This document shows, one piece after another, positions 14,971-21,483 of a DNA stretch of 25,016 bases. The position numbers and the translations under genes were made by a program. The stretch comes from PALSA-505 sp035308365. GTDB taxonomy: Bacteria > Actinomycetota > Actinomycetes > Streptosporangiales > Streptosporangiaceae. The stretch covers positions 1 to 25,016 of the forward strand of contig DATGGU010000014.1 of the NCBI GenBank assembly GCA_035308365.1, given 5' to 3'. The notes under the pieces are model-generated. The model was given only the letters and a program-made list of their open reading frames with translations, was not told where the DNA came from and searched no databases. Within the stretch, counting starts at the first letter, position 1; each line of letters starts with the position of its first letter.

Positions 14971-16902
14971 TCAACTGGCGGTCAGCGCGTCGCCGCCCTG
15001 GGCCACGGCCGCGCAGAAGCTGGCCGACGGGCAGGAGACGGCGTCCAGGGCCTGGTCCTCGCTGATCGCGGTGGACGGGGTCCAGACTCCGTTCGCCAGG
15101 GTGAACACCTCACCACCGTAGCTGGCGGCGACGCAGAACGTGGTGGACGGGCAGGACACCGACTCCAGGCCCTGGCCGTTGGCCGGGGATGCCTGCGGGC
15201 CCAGGGTCCACCCGGTGCCGTTGTAGCCCACGACGTAGCCGGCCGTGTCCACGGCCGCGCAGAAGCCCATGGCCGGGCAGGACACCGCCCACAACTGGCC
15301 ATTGCCGTCAATGAGCAGCGGCTTCGTCCAGGAGGTGCCGTCGTAGGTCAGCTCACGGCCGGTGGTGTCCACGGTCACGCAGAAGTCGGTGGCCGCGCAG
15401 GACACCGACCACAGCCCGCCCTTGTGGTCAATGACCTGAGGCTTGCCCCATTGCCCGCCCGAGTAGATGACCGCCTGGCCCTGGTCGTCGACCGCCGCGC
15501 ACATGACCGGGCTCGGGCAGGAGACCCCGGTGAGCAGCCCGCCCGGGTCAATGCTGCTCAGTTGCCACCCGAAGCCGTCGTAGCTGACCGCGTTGCCATC
15601 GGCGTCCACGGCCATGCAGAAGTCCGTGGCCGGGCAGGAGACCGACCGCAGCTGGCCCTGGCCTGCCGTGTCGATGGATACCGGCCGGCCCCACCGGCCG
15701 CCGACGTAGCTGATGGCATTGCCGTTGTAGTCGACCGCCATGCAGATCCCGGCGGCCGGGCAGGAAACGGCGTAGGGCAGCCCGGCCGAGTGGTCGATCA
15801 CCTGCGGCGCTGACCAGGTGCTGCCGTTGTACTGCACCACCTCGCCAGCGGTCTGGCCGGCCGCCGCGGTGGCCGTGCAGAAGGTGACCGCGGGACAGGA
15901 TACGGCCAGCGTCTGGGCGCCGGCCGCGATCGTGGCCGGCTGGCTCCAGCCGCCGCCGTTGTAACTGAGCACGTCACCGCCGCTGGTGATGGCGGCACAG
16001 AAGACTGTGCTGGCGCAGGACACCGAGACCAGGCTGGCACTGGCGTCGATCGTGGTCAGGGTGCTCCAGCCGGTGCCGTCATAGGTGGCGTACTCACCGG
16101 CCGAGCTGACCGCCATGCACAGCGTCGCCGACGGGCAGGAGACCGACAGCAGGCTGGAGACGTACGGGCTGGTCAACGGCTGATCGCTCCAGGCGCCATC
16201 GATGTAGGTGAACACGTGATCGCCGCTGCCGACCGCGGCGCAGAACGTGACCGTGGGGCAGGACACCGACAGCAGCCCGGAACCGGCCAGGCCGGCCCGG
16301 GTCGGCCCGGACCAGGAGGTGCCGTTGTACTCGAAGGCGTTGCCGTCCCAGGTGATCGCCATGCAGAAGGACGGCGACGGGCAGGAGACCGAGTCGTTGC
16401 CGTCGCCTTCGTCGTACAGCGCCGTCGGTTTGCTCCAGGTGGAGCCGTTGTAGGTGGTCACGTAGGTGCTGAACGGCTCGACCTGCCCGTTGAAGCCGAT
16501 GGCGGCGCAGAATGACGGGCTGGCGCAGGACACCGAGGTCAGCCCGTTCCCGGAGGTCCCGGGGATGATGGAAACCGGTGCGCTCCAGGCCTGCCCGTCA
16601 TAGCTGAGCGCCGAGTTGTTCTCGGCCGCCATGCAGAAGCTAGCGCTCACGCAGGACACCGAACCCGGAATGCCGGCGTGGCCGGGATCGATATTCTGCG
16701 GGGCAGACCAGGTCAGGCCCGCCGTAGGGTGTGGTTCCGGCGAAGGAAGCACCGCAGGGCCTGGTTCCGGCGAGGGAAGCAGCGCAGGGCGTGATCCCGG
16801 CAAAGAAGGCAGAGCCACCGACGCGCTGGACGGCGCGCCGGCCAGGCCGGTCATGCTTAGCGCGGCCAGCGCAGCGGCAGTGGCGGTCCGCCGAAGCAAC
16901 AT
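14971..16902 (-). CDS. Secreted Cys-rich repeat protein (14 SVSCPSxxFCxAV repeats)
   Basis: This 643-residue protein begins with a signal peptide (MLLRRTATAAALAALSMTGL, probable cleavage near SSA). After a Pro-rich linker it holds 14 repeats of about 40 residues. Each has the pattern W(S/G)xPxxI...LxSVSCPSxxFCxAVDxxGxxxxYxG, with a Cys pair spaced by 6 residues (SC-x6-C) in every repeat. The alternating strands suggest propeller blades; 14 repeats could make two seven-bladed propellers, each blade with its own disulfide. Such proteins are frequent in soil actinomycetes but have no known function to me. The linker LPSLPGSRPALLPSPEPGPA then VLPSPEPHPTAG is three tandem in-frame copies of the dispersed 30-bp repeat. 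ATG 16902 is preceded by GGGGGA. Confidence 0.8.
   Translation of the reverse strand: MLLRRTATAAALAALSMTGLAGAPSSASVALPSLPGSRPALLPSPEPGPAVLPSPEPHPTAGLTWSAPQNIDPGHAGIPGSVSCVSASFCMAAENNSALSYDGQAWSAPVSIIPGTSGNGLTSVSCASPSFCAAIGFNGQVEPFSTYVTTYNGSTWSKPTALYDEGDGNDSVSCPSPSFCMAITWDGNAFEYNGTSWSGPTRAGLAGSGLLSVSCPTVTFCAAVGSGDHVFTYIDGAWSDQPLTSPYVSSLLSVSCPSATLCMAVSSAGEYATYDGTGWSTLTTIDASASLVSVSCASTVFCAAITSGGDVLSYNGGGWSQPATIAAGAQTLAVSCPAVTFCTATAAAGQTAGEVVQYNGSTWSAPQVIDHSAGLPYAVSCPAAGICMAVDYNGNAISYVGGRWGRPVSIDTAGQGQLRSVSCPATDFCMAVDADGNAVSYDGFGWQLSSIDPGGLLTGVSCPSPVMCAAVDDQGQAVIYSGGQWGKPQVIDHKGGLWSVSCAATDFCVTVDTTGRELTYDGTSWTKPLLIDGNGQLWAVSCPAMGFCAAVDTAGYVVGYNGTGWTLGPQASPANGQGLESVSCPSTTFCVAASYGGEVFTLANGVWTPSTAISEDQALDAVSCPSASFCAAVAQGGDALTAS
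16721..16812 (-). repeat. Three tandem copies of the dispersed 30-bp repeat, in frame in the Cys-repeat protein
   Basis: Copies at about 16722-16752, 16753-16782 and 16783-16812 read on the minus strand as variants of CTTCCTTCGCCGGAACCACA then CCCTACGG. The 30-bp period equals ten codons, so the array adds ten-residue units (LPSPEPHPTA, LPSPEPGPA, LPSLPGSRPA) without shifting the frame. It forms the linker between signal peptide and first repeat. Confidence 0.7.
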
Positions 16903-16943
16903 ACAGTCCCCCAGAAGTCACATTCAGTCACTCCCCGATTCAG

Positions 16944-16949
16944 TAGGGT
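16944..16949 (+). promoter_or_regulatory. -10 box of the THUMP methyltransferase gene (near-leaderless)
   Basis: TAGGGT fits TANNNT and ends 9 nt before ATG 16959, with no Shine-Dalgarno between them, so transcription probably begins at or next to the start codon. The divergent Cys-repeat gene starts 56 nt away. Confidence 0.35.
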
Positions 16950-16958
16950 TACCCAGCC

Positions 16959-18089
16959 ATGAGGAAAATGATCATTCCTACTGGGAGCGATCTTGGCCTG
17001 GTCCTCTACGTCACCAAGGGCCTGGCCGATGTGGCGGAGGCCGAGGTCACCGAAATCGCGCCGGCGGCGCGGGTGCGGCTGCGCCAGGACCGCTTCCTGA
17101 TCCTGGACGCCGCCCTCGCCGATGCGGAGCGGCTCGGCGCGGCCGCGCGGACAATCGATGACATCCGGTTGCTGGTGGCGGGCCCGGCCCGCATCGACGG
17201 CAGGCCCGGCTTCGAGGAACTGTGCCGGGCCGCCGGCACCGTGGTGGCGGCTCTGCTTCCTTTGCCGGAACCACGCCCGACGGCGGGCCAGTCGGGTGAT
17301 GAGTGGTCGGTCACCGTGTCGGCTCGCAATCCGCCATGGCGGCGGGCACCGGCCTGGGATCCCGCGCCGGTCATCGCCGGGCAACTGCACGGCGCGGATC
17401 CGGCCGCGACCACCCGCCGGGCGGTGGACCTGCGGATCCAGGTGGACGACGACATGGCCCACATCGCGGTCAGCCTGTGGCCGGAGCCGGTCGGCAAGCG
17501 CCCCGGTGAGCCGCGCATTCCTGGCCGGAACCACCCTCTGGGGCAGGCCACCTGGGCCGGTGCGCTGCGGCCGACGGTAGCCGCGGCGCTGGTCCGGCTC
17601 GGTCTGGCCGGAATCGGCCAGGCGGCCGCGGCGGATGGGCTGTACGACCCGTTCTGCGGCAGCGGGACCATCCTCGCCGAGGCCGCACACGCCGGGCTGC
17701 CGGTATTCGGCTCCGACGTGTCGCAGCGGGCCGTGGCGCTCACCCGGGAACGGCTCGCGGTCCAGGGCGGTTTCGGTCCCGGCGAGCTGCTGCGGCGAAT
17801 CTTCGTCAGCGACGTGCACCGCGGACCCGATCCGCGGGTGACCGCACGGCTGCTGGTCGGGAACATGCCCTGGGGCAAGCAGGTAAAGGTGGACCGGCGG
17901 CTGGCGCTGTTCGACGCCACGGCGCAGCTGGCGGCGCATACGATCGCCCGCGGCGGCGCCGCGGTGCTGCTCACCACACACGAGGATCAGTTGCTGCCCC
18001 GGCTGCGCCGCCGCGGTCTGACCGCCACGACGCGCCGGATCGGCCTGCTGGGCCAGACACCCGCCATTGTGACCGCCCGGCCCGCGTGA
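16959..18089 (+). CDS. THUMP/Trm14-RlmL-type RNA methyltransferase
   Basis: This 376-residue protein resembles SAM-dependent RNA guanine-N2 methyltransferases (TrmN/Trm14, RlmL-like). Residues 10-180 match the ferredoxin-like/THUMP region (LYVTKGLADVAEAEV, DDIRLLVAGPA, VDLRIQVDDDMAHIAVSLW). Residues 200-376 form the Rossmann methyltransferase with DPFCGSGTILAEAA (230-243, SAM binding), FGSDVS (250-255) and the catalytic NMPWGK (302-307, NPPY-like). The exact rRNA or tRNA target cannot be told. Two stretches, LPLPEPRPTAGQ (about 100-111) and RIPGRNHPLG (186-195), coincide with copies of the dispersed repeat read in different frames; the first lies within the N-terminal RNA-binding part. TAGGGT 9 nt upstream suggests a leaderless transcript. 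Confidence 0.8.
   Translation: MRKMIIPTGSDLGLVLYVTKGLADVAEAEVTEIAPAARVRLRQDRFLILDAALADAERLGAAARTIDDIRLLVAGPARIDGRPGFEELCRAAGTVVAALLPLPEPRPTAGQSGDEWSVTVSARNPPWRRAPAWDPAPVIAGQLHGADPAATTRRAVDLRIQVDDDMAHIAVSLWPEPVGKRPGEPRIPGRNHPLGQATWAGALRPTVAAALVRLGLAGIGQAAAADGLYDPFCGSGTILAEAAHAGLPVFGSDVSQRAVALTRERLAVQGGFGPGELLRRIFVSDVHRGPDPRVTARLLVGNMPWGKQVKVDRRLALFDATAQLAAHTIARGGAAVLLTTHEDQLLPRLRRRGLTATTRRIGLLGQTPAIVTARPA
17256..17287 (+). repeat. Dispersed 30-bp repeat, copy 1 in the THUMP methyltransferase
   Basis: The sequence CTTCCTTTGCCGGAACCACG followed by CCCGACGGCGGG matches the dispersed repeat core. It is translated as LPLPEPRPTAG, in the same frame as the copies in kamA and the Cys-repeat protein. 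Confidence 0.65.
17517..17545 (+). repeat. Dispersed 30-bp repeat, diverged copy 2 in the THUMP methyltransferase
   Basis: ATTCCTGGCCGGAACCACCC then TCTGGGG keeps the TTCCTnGCCGGAACCAC core, with one substitution against the best copies. It is read in another frame as IPGRNHPLG. The 3' part is diverged, so this copy is less certain. Confidence 0.45.
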
Positions 18090-18259
18090 CCGATCACCCG
18101 GCTTGTGTATAGGAGACCCGTTTAAGTTACAAAAAAGATCATGACACTTGGCCTTGACCGGCATCCAGCAACCCCGGCCGCCCGGCCCACGCCACCAGCC
18201 ACCCACCCCGCGCATTACAAGACGACCATGAACTCGGCCCTGACCAGGGAACGTAGATT

Positions 18260-18274
18260 TTGAAGGGTCTTCAA
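18260..18274. promoter_or_regulatory. Palindrome in the leader of the second tetR gene (probable autoregulatory operator)
   Basis: TTGAAG-GGT-CTTCAA is a perfect 6-3-6 inverted repeat directly downstream of a TAGATT -10-like box (18254-18259) and just before the GGGAGG Shine-Dalgarno of the tetR gene at 18290. A repressor bound here would block initiation. Position and symmetry fit autoregulation; the binder is inferred. Confidence 0.45.
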
Positions 18275-18289
18275 GTGGGAGGTCTGAGC

Positions 18290-18934
18290 ATGGATGCCGC
18301 GGAGGCGGACGTTCCGGTGGGTGATGGCGTGCCGCGGCGGGCGGGCTACCGGCGGTCTGCGGGGTCGCCGCGCGGTGAGGCGCGGCGCCGGGAATTGCTC
18401 GGCCGGGTCTGTGATGATCTCGCGGTCAACGGGCTGGTTGACTTCTCGCTGCGGCGGGCCGCCCGGGCGGCTGGAACCACGCACAAGGTGCTGCTCTACT
18501 ACTTCGACGGGCCCGACGACCTGATGCGGCAGGCGATCCTGCAGCTACGCGAGCGGCGGATCGGCACCGCGCTGGCCGCCGCCACGCAGGGGCCGCCGCA
18601 GCGGACGCTGGCCGACCGGGTTCGCGCGGTCTGGTCCGCTCTCGCGGCCGAGGAGTCCCGCGTGCTCGACCAGGCGATCGGCCTGGTGATGTACGACCCG
18701 GCGCGCTATGCGGAGCTTGGCCGGAGTGCGTCGCAGAACTACCTGCCCGGGCTGCTGTCCCTCTGCCCGCCGGGCTGGCCGGACCGGCGCAAGCACGAGG
18801 TTGCCGAGATGATCATGGCGACCCTGCGCGGGTTCATCGTCGAGTGGCTGACCAGCGGTGACACTACCGGCATCGAAGCCGGTTTCGAGGCGCTGGCCCG
18901 CGCGCTCGAACGTGAGGAAGCCGCCGGCGCCTGA
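18290..18934 (+). CDS. TetR family transcriptional regulator
   Basis: This 214-residue protein has a TetR-type N-terminal domain: GEARRRELLGRVCDDLAVNG, then DFSLRRAARAAGTTHKVLLY and YFDGPDDLMRQA, the helix-turn-helix followed by the Y-Y-F-x-x-x-D-D-L-M ending. The C-terminal part resembles the domain of actinobacterial TetR proteins that begin with a ~25-residue disordered arm. ATG 18290 was chosen over the upstream TTG because GGGAGG lies 7 nt before it. Palindromes occur in its own leader (18260-18274) and before the next gene, an alpha/beta hydrolase (19165-19182); either could be its operator. The ligand is unknown. Confidence 0.85.
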   Translation: MDAAEADVPVGDGVPRRAGYRRSAGSPRGEARRRELLGRVCDDLAVNGLVDFSLRRAARAAGTTHKVLLYYFDGPDDLMRQAILQLRERRIGTALAAATQGPPQRTLADRVRAVWSALAAEESRVLDQAIGLVMYDPARYAELGRSASQNYLPGLLSLCPPGWPDRRKHEVAEMIMATLRGFIVEWLTSGDTTGIEAGFEALARALEREEAAGA

Positions 18935-18975
18935 CCTCGTCAGGCGCCGCTTCCTGGGCCGGATGCGCCCCATGG

Positions 18976-19086
18976 CCGGATTCCCAGAACCACGCCCTAC
19001 GGCGCCTGGTTAACCGGAACCACGCCCAATGCGCTTGATTCCCAGAACCACGGCGCTTCCTTGCCGGAACCACACGCAACTGTGCG
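18976..19086 (+). repeat. Intergenic array of four variants of the dispersed 30-bp repeat
   Basis: Four units, about 18976-19004, 19005-19033, 19034-19055 and 19056-19086, carry alternating cores TTCCCAGAACCAC and (TAA or TTG)CCGGAACCAC, followed by GCCC or GCGC-type ends. The spacing of about 22-30 bp is irregular. They fill the space between the tetR gene and the hydrolase promoter. The last unit runs into an imperfect inverted repeat (CGCAACTGTGCG). Confidence 0.6.
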
Positions 19087-19149
19087 TTCTCGCCGGCCAA
19101 ACCCAACAGCGAGTGCAGACCCGGCGCCGCCACGGCGCGGCGGGCATTA

Positions 19150-19182
19150 TTGGATGGATGTCATGTGAACCATATGGTTCAC
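19150..19182 (+). promoter_or_regulatory. Promoter and 18-bp palindromic operator of the alpha/beta hydrolase gene
   Basis: GTGAACCATATGGTTCAC (19165-19182) is a perfect 18-bp palindrome of the kind bound by TetR regulators. A promoter fits around it: TTGGAT (19150-19155), a 17-nt spacer and TATGGT (19173-19178), so the operator covers the -10 box. It lies 35 nt before the hydrolase start. The TetR encoded just upstream is the obvious candidate repressor. Confidence 0.6.
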
Positions 19183-19217
19183 TTATCGGGAGGCATCACG
19201 TTCAGCTGGAGGCGGGT

Positions 19218-20075
19218 ATGCAGGCCGGGACGGGTATGCGGGAGATCGAACTGTCCGCCGGGACGATCGAATACCAGGACGTGGGGGAGGGGCCTGCGCT
19301 CGTGCTGCTGCACGGGCTGTTGATGGATGCCTCGCTGTGGGACGGAGTGATCGCCGAGCTGTCCGCCAGCCACCGGTGCGTGGTGCCGACGCTGCCGCTC
19401 GGGGCGCACCGGCGGCCGATGAACGCCGATGCCGACCTGTCACTGCCCGGGATAGCCCGGCTGGTCACCGAGTTCCTCGATCGCCTCGGCCTGCAGGACG
19501 TCACCCTGGTGGGCAACGACACCGGCGGGGCGCTCGTCCAGTTGATCCTGTGCGGCGACGCCGGCCGGATCGGCCGGGCCGTGCTGGTCTCGTGCGACGC
19601 GTTCGAAAACTTCCCGCCGGGTCTGACCGGCAAGACGCTCGTGCTCGCCGGCAAGTTGCCGCCATGGCTGTTCGGCCTGTTCATGCAGCAGATGCGGCTG
19701 CGGGCGCTGCGGCGGTTGCCGATCGCGTTCGGCTGGCTGACCAAGCGGGGTGATGCCGCAACCGCCCGGTGGATGCGCCCGGTACTCGGCCAGCCAGGTA
19801 TCCGCCGAGACGCCGTGCGCACGCTGCGGGCGGCAGCAGCGGACACCGGCTTTCTAGACGAGGCCGCCCAGCGCCTGCCGGGCTTCGGCCGCCCCGTTCT
19901 CGTGGTCTGGGCGAGCGGGGACCGGGTGATGCCACCCGAGCACGGCCGGCGCCTGGCCGGGCTGTTCCCGCAGGGCCGGCTGGCTGAGATCGCGGACAGC
20001 TACACCCTCGTTCCGCTGGACCAGCCGGCCAGGCTCGCCGGGCTCATCGGGGAGTTCACCGCCGAGGCGGCGTAA
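19218..20075 (+). CDS. Alpha/beta hydrolase
   Basis: The 285-residue product has the alpha/beta hydrolase fold: LLHGLLMDASLWD (30-42, oxyanion loop), the nucleophile elbow GNDTGGA (99-105) with Asp101 as nucleophile, as in haloalkane dehalogenases and epoxide hydrolases, and VWASGDRVMPPEHG as the acid-bearing loop. At the place where the catalytic His normally sits, the sequence reads DSYTLVPLDQP, without His; I recall this from a subgroup of actinobacterial homologues, so it may lack classical hydrolysis. ATG 19218 is preceded by GGAGG; a much longer frame from 19029 runs through the repeat array and operator and is rejected. Expression is probably controlled by a TetR at 19165-19182. Confidence 0.85.
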   Translation: MQAGTGMREIELSAGTIEYQDVGEGPALVLLHGLLMDASLWDGVIAELSASHRCVVPTLPLGAHRRPMNADADLSLPGIARLVTEFLDRLGLQDVTLVGNDTGGALVQLILCGDAGRIGRAVLVSCDAFENFPPGLTGKTLVLAGKLPPWLFGLFMQQMRLRALRRLPIAFGWLTKRGDAATARWMRPVLGQPGIRRDAVRTLRAAAADTGFLDEAAQRLPGFGRPVLVVWASGDRVMPPEHGRRLAGLFPQGRLAEIADSYTLVPLDQPARLAGLIGEFTAEAA

Positions 20076-20252
20076 CCCTGCCCGCGCCGCCTGCGGCGAC
20101 ACGCCCGCGACCGGCAGGTGACTCGCCCTCGACTACCAGGCGACTTTCCGCCACACGACGCACACCCGCCGCCCAACACTCTTGCCTGAGGGGATGGACA
20201 CGTTCCACCATGGGCGCGGACATCGGGAAGGACCCCCGTGACAGGAGGCACC

Positions 20253-21188
20253 GTGATCAGCCGGAAATCCCGCTCCACCTCCCTCGTCCTGACCGCCGCG
20301 ACGCCGTTCGCGCTGGCCGCCCTCGCTCTCACGCCAGCCTGCGCGGCGGCGGCGCCGCACGCCACCACCCCGCACACCAGGCCGGCCGCAAGCAACAGCA
20401 CCACGATCTCGCGGGTGCACCAGACCGTCCCGGCGTACTCGCACATCGTGATCGTGATGGAGGAGAACCACTCCTACTCGCAGATCATCGGCAGCAGCCA
20501 GGCGCCCTATATCAACTCGCTTGCCGCCAAGGGTGCGCTGTTCACCGACTCGCACGCGATCACGCACCCGAGCGAGCCGAACTACATGGCCTTCACCTCC
20601 GGGTCGACCTATGGCCTGACCAGCGACCAGTGCCCGTTCACCACCAGCCACGCCAACCTGGGCTCCGAACTCATCGCGAAGGGCGACAGCTACAGCGACT
20701 ACTCCGAGAACCTGCCCTCGCAGGGCTCCGAGGTGTGCACCAGCCCGGACGGCCTGTACGCGCGCAAGCACAACCCGGCCGCGAACTACACCGACCTGCC
20801 GGCCAGCTCCAATAAGACCTGGGCGCAGTTCCCGTCCAGTTCCAGCTACGCCAGCCTGCCCACCGTCTCGTTCGTCGACCCGAACCTGAACGACGACATG
20901 CACAACGGGACCATCCAGCAGGGCGACACCTGGCTCAAGAACAACATGAGCGCCTACGCCACCTGGGCGGCGAGCAACAACAGCCTGCTCATCGTCACCT
21001 GGGACGAGAACGACGGCAGCGCCGGCAACCAGATCGCGACGATCTTCGTCGGCGCGAACGTCAAGGCCGGCAAGTACAGCGAGAAGATCACCCACTACCG
21101 CGTGCTGCGCACGATCGAGGCGGCCTACGGCCTGACCCCGCTCGGCAAGAGCTCGGGCGTGCAGCCGATCACCGACGTCTTCGGCTGA
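20253..21188 (+). CDS. Secreted phosphoesterase (phospholipase C / acid phosphatase AcpA family)
   Basis: The 311-residue protein starts with a signal peptide (MISRKSRSTSLVLTAATPFA, then an Ala-rich core ending ACAAAA). It matches the phosphoesterase family of acid phosphatases and phospholipase C, metal-dependent enzymes that cleave phosphate esters outside the cell: IVIVMEENHSYSQIIG (65-80, metal-binding Glu/Asn), AITHPSEPNYMAFTSG, VSFVDPNLNDDMHNG, LLIVTWDEND (metal ligands) and YRVLRTIEAAYGL. GTG 20253 is chosen because AGGAGG (20243-20248) lies 4 nt before it; the GTG at 20238 lies upstream of that site. A strong terminator follows, so it is transcribed alone. Confidence 0.85.
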   Translation: MISRKSRSTSLVLTAATPFALAALALTPACAAAAPHATTPHTRPAASNSTTISRVHQTVPAYSHIVIVMEENHSYSQIIGSSQAPYINSLAAKGALFTDSHAITHPSEPNYMAFTSGSTYGLTSDQCPFTTSHANLGSELIAKGDSYSDYSENLPSQGSEVCTSPDGLYARKHNPAANYTDLPASSNKTWAQFPSSSSYASLPTVSFVDPNLNDDMHNGTIQQGDTWLKNNMSAYATWAASNNSLLIVTWDENDGSAGNQIATIFVGANVKAGKYSEKITHYRVLRTIEAAYGLTPLGKSSGVQPITDVFG

Positions 21189-21211
21189 TCGCCGGGTAAC
21201 AGCCCAGAACG

Positions 21212-21252
21212 CGCGCGCCGCCGCCCGGCTGGGTGGCGGCGCGTGGGTTTTC
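21212..21252 (+). terminator. Rho-independent terminator after the phosphoesterase gene
   Basis: CGCGCCGCC (21214-21222) pairs perfectly with GGCGGCGCG (21235-21243). The stem continues inward through a G-U pair and CCC/GGG to a GGCT loop, and outward by two more pairs. It is followed by GGGTTTTCC. It starts 23 nt after the stop codon. The opposite strand lacks a T run, so it serves the plus-strand gene only. Confidence 0.7.
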
Positions 21253-21483
21253 CGGGATCCTCTCGATGGGCCAGCGGTGCCGACGGCTTCGCTGACACCG
21301 TAAGAGAGCCAGATCCTCAAAACGGGCCGGGCGGGTCAGCGGGCATCGCGTCACCATCGGTCGAGGTGGAGAACCTCATCGAGCGGCACCCGGGCGGCCG
21401 GGCGGAAGGTCTCGCCGGGCCCAATGATCGCATTGCCGATCCGGCCGGGGACGAGCTGCCACCCCCGGCTGGGACCGGCCTGG

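Noticed and set aside
16857..18215. A 452-residue minus-strand frame opposite the RNA methyltransferase
   Set aside because: It mirrors a gene with clear DPFCGSGT and NMPWG motifs and has only Arg/Gln/Pro-rich noise.
18976..19086. CRISPR-like short repeats before the hydrolase gene
   Set aside because: Spacing is irregular, no spacers separate the units, and the same element occurs inside coding genes.
19029..19217. Extended N-terminus of the alpha/beta hydrolase from 19029
   Set aside because: It would translate the repeat array and the palindromic operator; GGAGG before ATG 19218 and family length support the shorter protein.
21355..21483. Minus-strand frame reading GWQLVPGRIGNAIIGPG and further to a TGA just beyond the acs stop
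   Set aside because: It looks protein-like, but it has no start outside acs and no family I recognise; possibly a gene scrap, not enough to call.
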